DNA of 64,000 nt, from the NCBI GenBank assembly GCA_037043015.1, contig CM073322.1:26440364-26504363 (forward strand), written 5' to 3'. Both the position numbers and the translations under genes were made by a program. Under the pieces are notes generated by a model, which was not told where the DNA came from, did no database searches, and worked only from the letters and a program-made list of their open reading frames with translations. Below are positions 61,149-64,000 of the stretch, piece after piece; position 1 is the stretch's first letter, and every line of letters begins with the position of its first letter. The DNA is from Bryum argenteum. Taxonomy: Eukaryota > Streptophyta > Bryopsida > Bryales > Bryaceae.

Positions 61149-63901
61149 TCACATATGGCGTTGGCGTCGTATGGCAATATCTGTGTGCCACTTCTCAAAG
61201 CAACCTCGATTGAGACACATCCATTTGTCTCCACACTTCCGGCAATAATAATGTGGTTCAAATTTTTGGCAAACCACACACCGACGTCGTAATTTTGTAT
61301 ATGTGGGTACACAAATCAATGGCGTGTTCCTTGCTCGAGGAATATCCGCGGGTGTGAATCTCTCATAGGCCACCCTTGAAGAAGGGCTTCACATAAGCCC
61401 TTCTTGAATTGAAGGTGTGTCATCGGCGTGCGGTTATATCGATAGTGTTTCACACACTCCAAATAATATATATACATGTTGACAATCGAGACATCCAATA
61501 AGAAGAAAAAAATACGGTGCCACCACTTGTGGCTCCGTGCTTGGCATGAATAGGATGCTCGGAGTTGATCGGCAACATCTACACCTCGCATGTGAGTTGT
61601 ATATTCTTTCAAAATCGGGGATGTTAGAATCATTTCACGACTTGCACCATTTCGCCGAGGGACCGTTACTACCTTCTCACATGGGGGTTGAATTGGCAAA
61701 TAATGAGTGGAAATAAGAAGCACGGGCTTCTTATCCTTCCACATAACACATGATATCGTGCGGGTGTCATGCATTTTCCATAAAGTTGTGCCTTGAGGCA
61801 CATTTTTGAAAGAATTGGTGTTTTTCAAATCTAAGGGAAGACCAACCCGGTTTGCCCTTATTGTCCCACATGCATACATTTCCCGTGATAAAAGAGTTGT
61901 GAAAAGTCCAAAACTAGTGAAGTAATTATCCATTGTCACGCAATGGCCTAAGTTCAAAAGGCCATCCACTAACCTCATAACTACATTATGGGCCAATCGA
62001 GCATCGCCAAGAACAATATTAGGTTGTTCTATGGGAAGGGGGGCTACAATATTGTCTTTTCCACAATAGATCTCGAAATTCCATACGAACTTTGAAATCG
62101 AGCATGCCAAACACCAAACCTTCAAGCCCCACTTTTGAGGCTTCTTAGGCATATATTGACGTATCGGTGAATATGTCCCCTTATAGCGAATCATCATTTC
62201 ATCAATGGTCAAATATTTTCCAAGAAACCATGCCTTTTTACATTGATCTCTCATAGCATTGACTAACCATCTTGTTTGACCGATTTTGTCATAACCGGGT
62301 CCCCTCTAGTTTGTCCTTCCATGTTTGTAAGATGGAGACATCTCCTAATGTCTTGAAATCGGGCCCGTGTAAATATATTTGAAATACTTGGGCATCCAAA
62401 GAGGTCATCACGCATCCAATATGTTCTTACATTAGGTTGAACCCTCAACCCCATATATATGGCTAAGGCCATAAATGCTTTGAGGCTCGAAATTGTCATA
62501 TTCTCCCAAGTAGGACCACCTTTGGTATTTCCATGCTCATCTAAAGGAGCATTTGCATACCGATTAGTTTCTTGAACAATAGTGGCCAACATGTGTGGAG
62601 TCCAAAAGAGGCCAAATAAATCCATAAAACTTGGCATACCACGATGATGACGAGAAGGACCCATGGGTTTCCCCAAAAATGATATCGGCATTGGATTATA
62701 CATAATACTTGGGTTTCCCCAAGTCTCATTCCTAAATTGCCACCTAATATCCTCTTGTTGATGGGGTAACCCATCGTTACGATTATCTCCATCACTATCG
62801 AGGCACTTTCAAAATTGGGTAAGTCCTCACTATCATTCCCACCCAAATCATCCCTCACACCATTGCGTGTCATTCTCCTTCTTATTATATGTTCTTCCTC
62901 AACATCATCATCCCACTCCATATTATTATTACCGCCCTCAGTATCATTGCCATAGAATTCTCCAGGCCCAATACCAGTACTTCTCTCCCCAATAAAAATA
63001 TTTGGCTGCAATGTGAATTGACCAATATTTTCTTCTGAAGTCACAACTACTGGTTGCCCTTGTAGCCCAAGCGTATGGCCTGTAAGGGGAAGGCCAGAAG
63101 GCGATGCACCCGCCACAGGAAGGCCCTGGTGCCCGGGTAAGCAGGCGTGCCGGCCGTTGCTGCTGTTCGGCTGGAGATGCCCCGCTGCGCTCGGCGCCGG
63201 ACCCCAGCTGGCAGCCGACGCGCTTGACTCGCCGACGTGGCCCGACCTCGTGGCCGCGGCGCTGTGCCAGCCCGCAGTCCGCCGGCTTGAGTCCCATACT
63301 AGTCGCAACGCCGTTGCATCACCGCAATCTTGGTCGACGCCTAGCTGCAGCGCTGGTCCGTGCATCTCACCACTCCCGCTTGCTTCTTCGGGATCAGGTC
63401 CAGCATTGTAGATCTCACCACCTCTCTTCCGTCCTCTTCGGCCAAAGTTTATTGCTGCAAGCAAGACTTCAGGTGGCCAGAGGATATCCTCAAGACTTGC
63501 AGCTCTCTCCATACCACTATCATCTTCTCCTTCTTCATTACACAATTCTTCTGAGCTTGGGTAATACGCATGCACTGGAGATTGCGAATTCAAGTACTCG
63601 CCGTTGAAGCCAACATCTGTATCAGGGAAGGTCATGAGCTCAACTCCAGGTCCTAGATCTGGCAATTCTTGATGTTGAGGAGGTAATATTGCTTCAGGAC
63701 TAGATGGTGGGCTTGGAGGAACCGTAGTTGGTTCCGGTTGTGTCTGTAGACGTGAACTCCTTCTCATTGGAATATTGTCCCACTCCATCTGTATTCTCCA
63801 AGTTAGACATTACTCATAACTCTCAACTATGAAATTTAGGTACATGTTACACAAGAGATACTCACCTCCTTTGACTTCTTCCATGATCGACGTGGAGGCA
63901 T
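61149..63901 (-). pseudogene. piggyBac-family transposase gene (PGBD / DDE_Tnp_1_7), frame-disrupted
   Basis: Exon 1 at 63866-63901 (MPPRRSWKKSKE) joins in frame across a 77-bp intron (63789-63865) to a long frame from 63788. An acidic, low-complexity N-terminal part includes a GC-rich block (about 63085-63360). The core starts near 62780 (GNPSIMYNPM region), then FTRARFQDIRRCLHLTN and IGQTRWLVNAMRDQ. Catalytic-type Asp are retained in LTIDEMMI, VTMDNYF and RGVDVADQ. The C-terminus is a Cys-rich domain (CVVCQKFEPHYYCRKCGDKW, then C-X4-C...WH). Three single-base-type shifts, near 62805, 62285 and 61370, separate the frames, so it is broken unless these are sequence errors. piggyBac enzymes cut and paste at TTAA. 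Confidence 0.9.
63789..63865 (-). other. Predicted intron of the transposase gene
   Basis: Minus strand gtgagtat to agaatacag, 77 bp. It would give an in-frame basic N-terminus with an in-frame stop upstream of the ATG at 63901. A different frame is open upstream to the window edge, so an alternative 5' structure is possible. Confidence 0.5.
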
Positions 63902-64000
63902 TGCTTGTATCGGGCCAAGTAGATTTGACAATATCAAGAAATTCTTGCTCAAAAGCGTGTTGATCAACCCACCCTAGAATATGTGCGGCTTGCCTGTAGA

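Noticed and set aside
61149-63901. Recent horizontal transfer of the transposase from animals
   Set aside because: The gene has a plant-like short intron and its type of terminus is deeply diverged across the window; nothing seen supports recent transfer.

Overview
The window looks like nuclear DNA from a land plant. Evidence: GT-AG introns of 77-494 bp, a plant LRR-III receptor-like kinase, a TIR-NBS-LRR resistance-gene relic, Ty1/copia and tRNA-Asp-primed retroelement remnants, and telo-box (TTTAGGG) motifs. The TIR-type NLR argues against a grass. The short introns and a piggyBac-type transposase would fit a bryophyte or lycophyte, but the sequence does not settle this. Most of the window is AT-rich, repeat-dominated intergenic DNA; only two genes look intact.

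Layout. 1-2.6 kb: an open frame cut by the window edge, then repeats. About 2.59-13.34 kb and 13.59-24.97 kb: two diverged tandem copies (A and B) of a unit of about 11 kb. Comparing them exposes several transposon insertions with empty sites. 25.95-27.96 kb: an intact two-exon gene for a 504-aa protein with an acidic N-terminus and an RGR plus 12-aa-repeat C-terminus. 29-32.3 kb: retroelement relics and a 595-bp element with perfect 27-bp inverted ends. 32.45-37.4 kb: a decayed TIR-NBS-LRR gene whose LRR part is built of units of about 208 bp. 38-47.2 kb: diverged repeats, mostly TTAA-flanked elements, plus a Stowaway-like MITE. 48.0-50.4 kb: an intact three-exon LRR receptor-like pseudokinase gene (744 aa, IMK/MRLK-like, HGN in place of HRD). 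52-53.3 kb: unidentified coding-like DNA. 57.9-59.6 kb: an internally deleted Ty1/copia element (minus strand). 61.1-63.9 kb: a broken piggyBac-family transposase gene (minus strand).

Main result: the window holds a population of piggyBac-like DNA elements. At least nine complete non-autonomous copies of 233-919 bp, in several subfamilies, and many single ends share TTAA flanks (sometimes mutated) and termini reading CCCCTAA or close variants. Two insertions have empty sites in related sequence within the window. The transposase relic at 61.1-63.9 kb keeps all three catalytic-type aspartates and a cysteine-rich C-terminus, and an inward-facing end of the same type lies 1.5 kb beyond its stop. 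Source and derivatives may therefore be present together.
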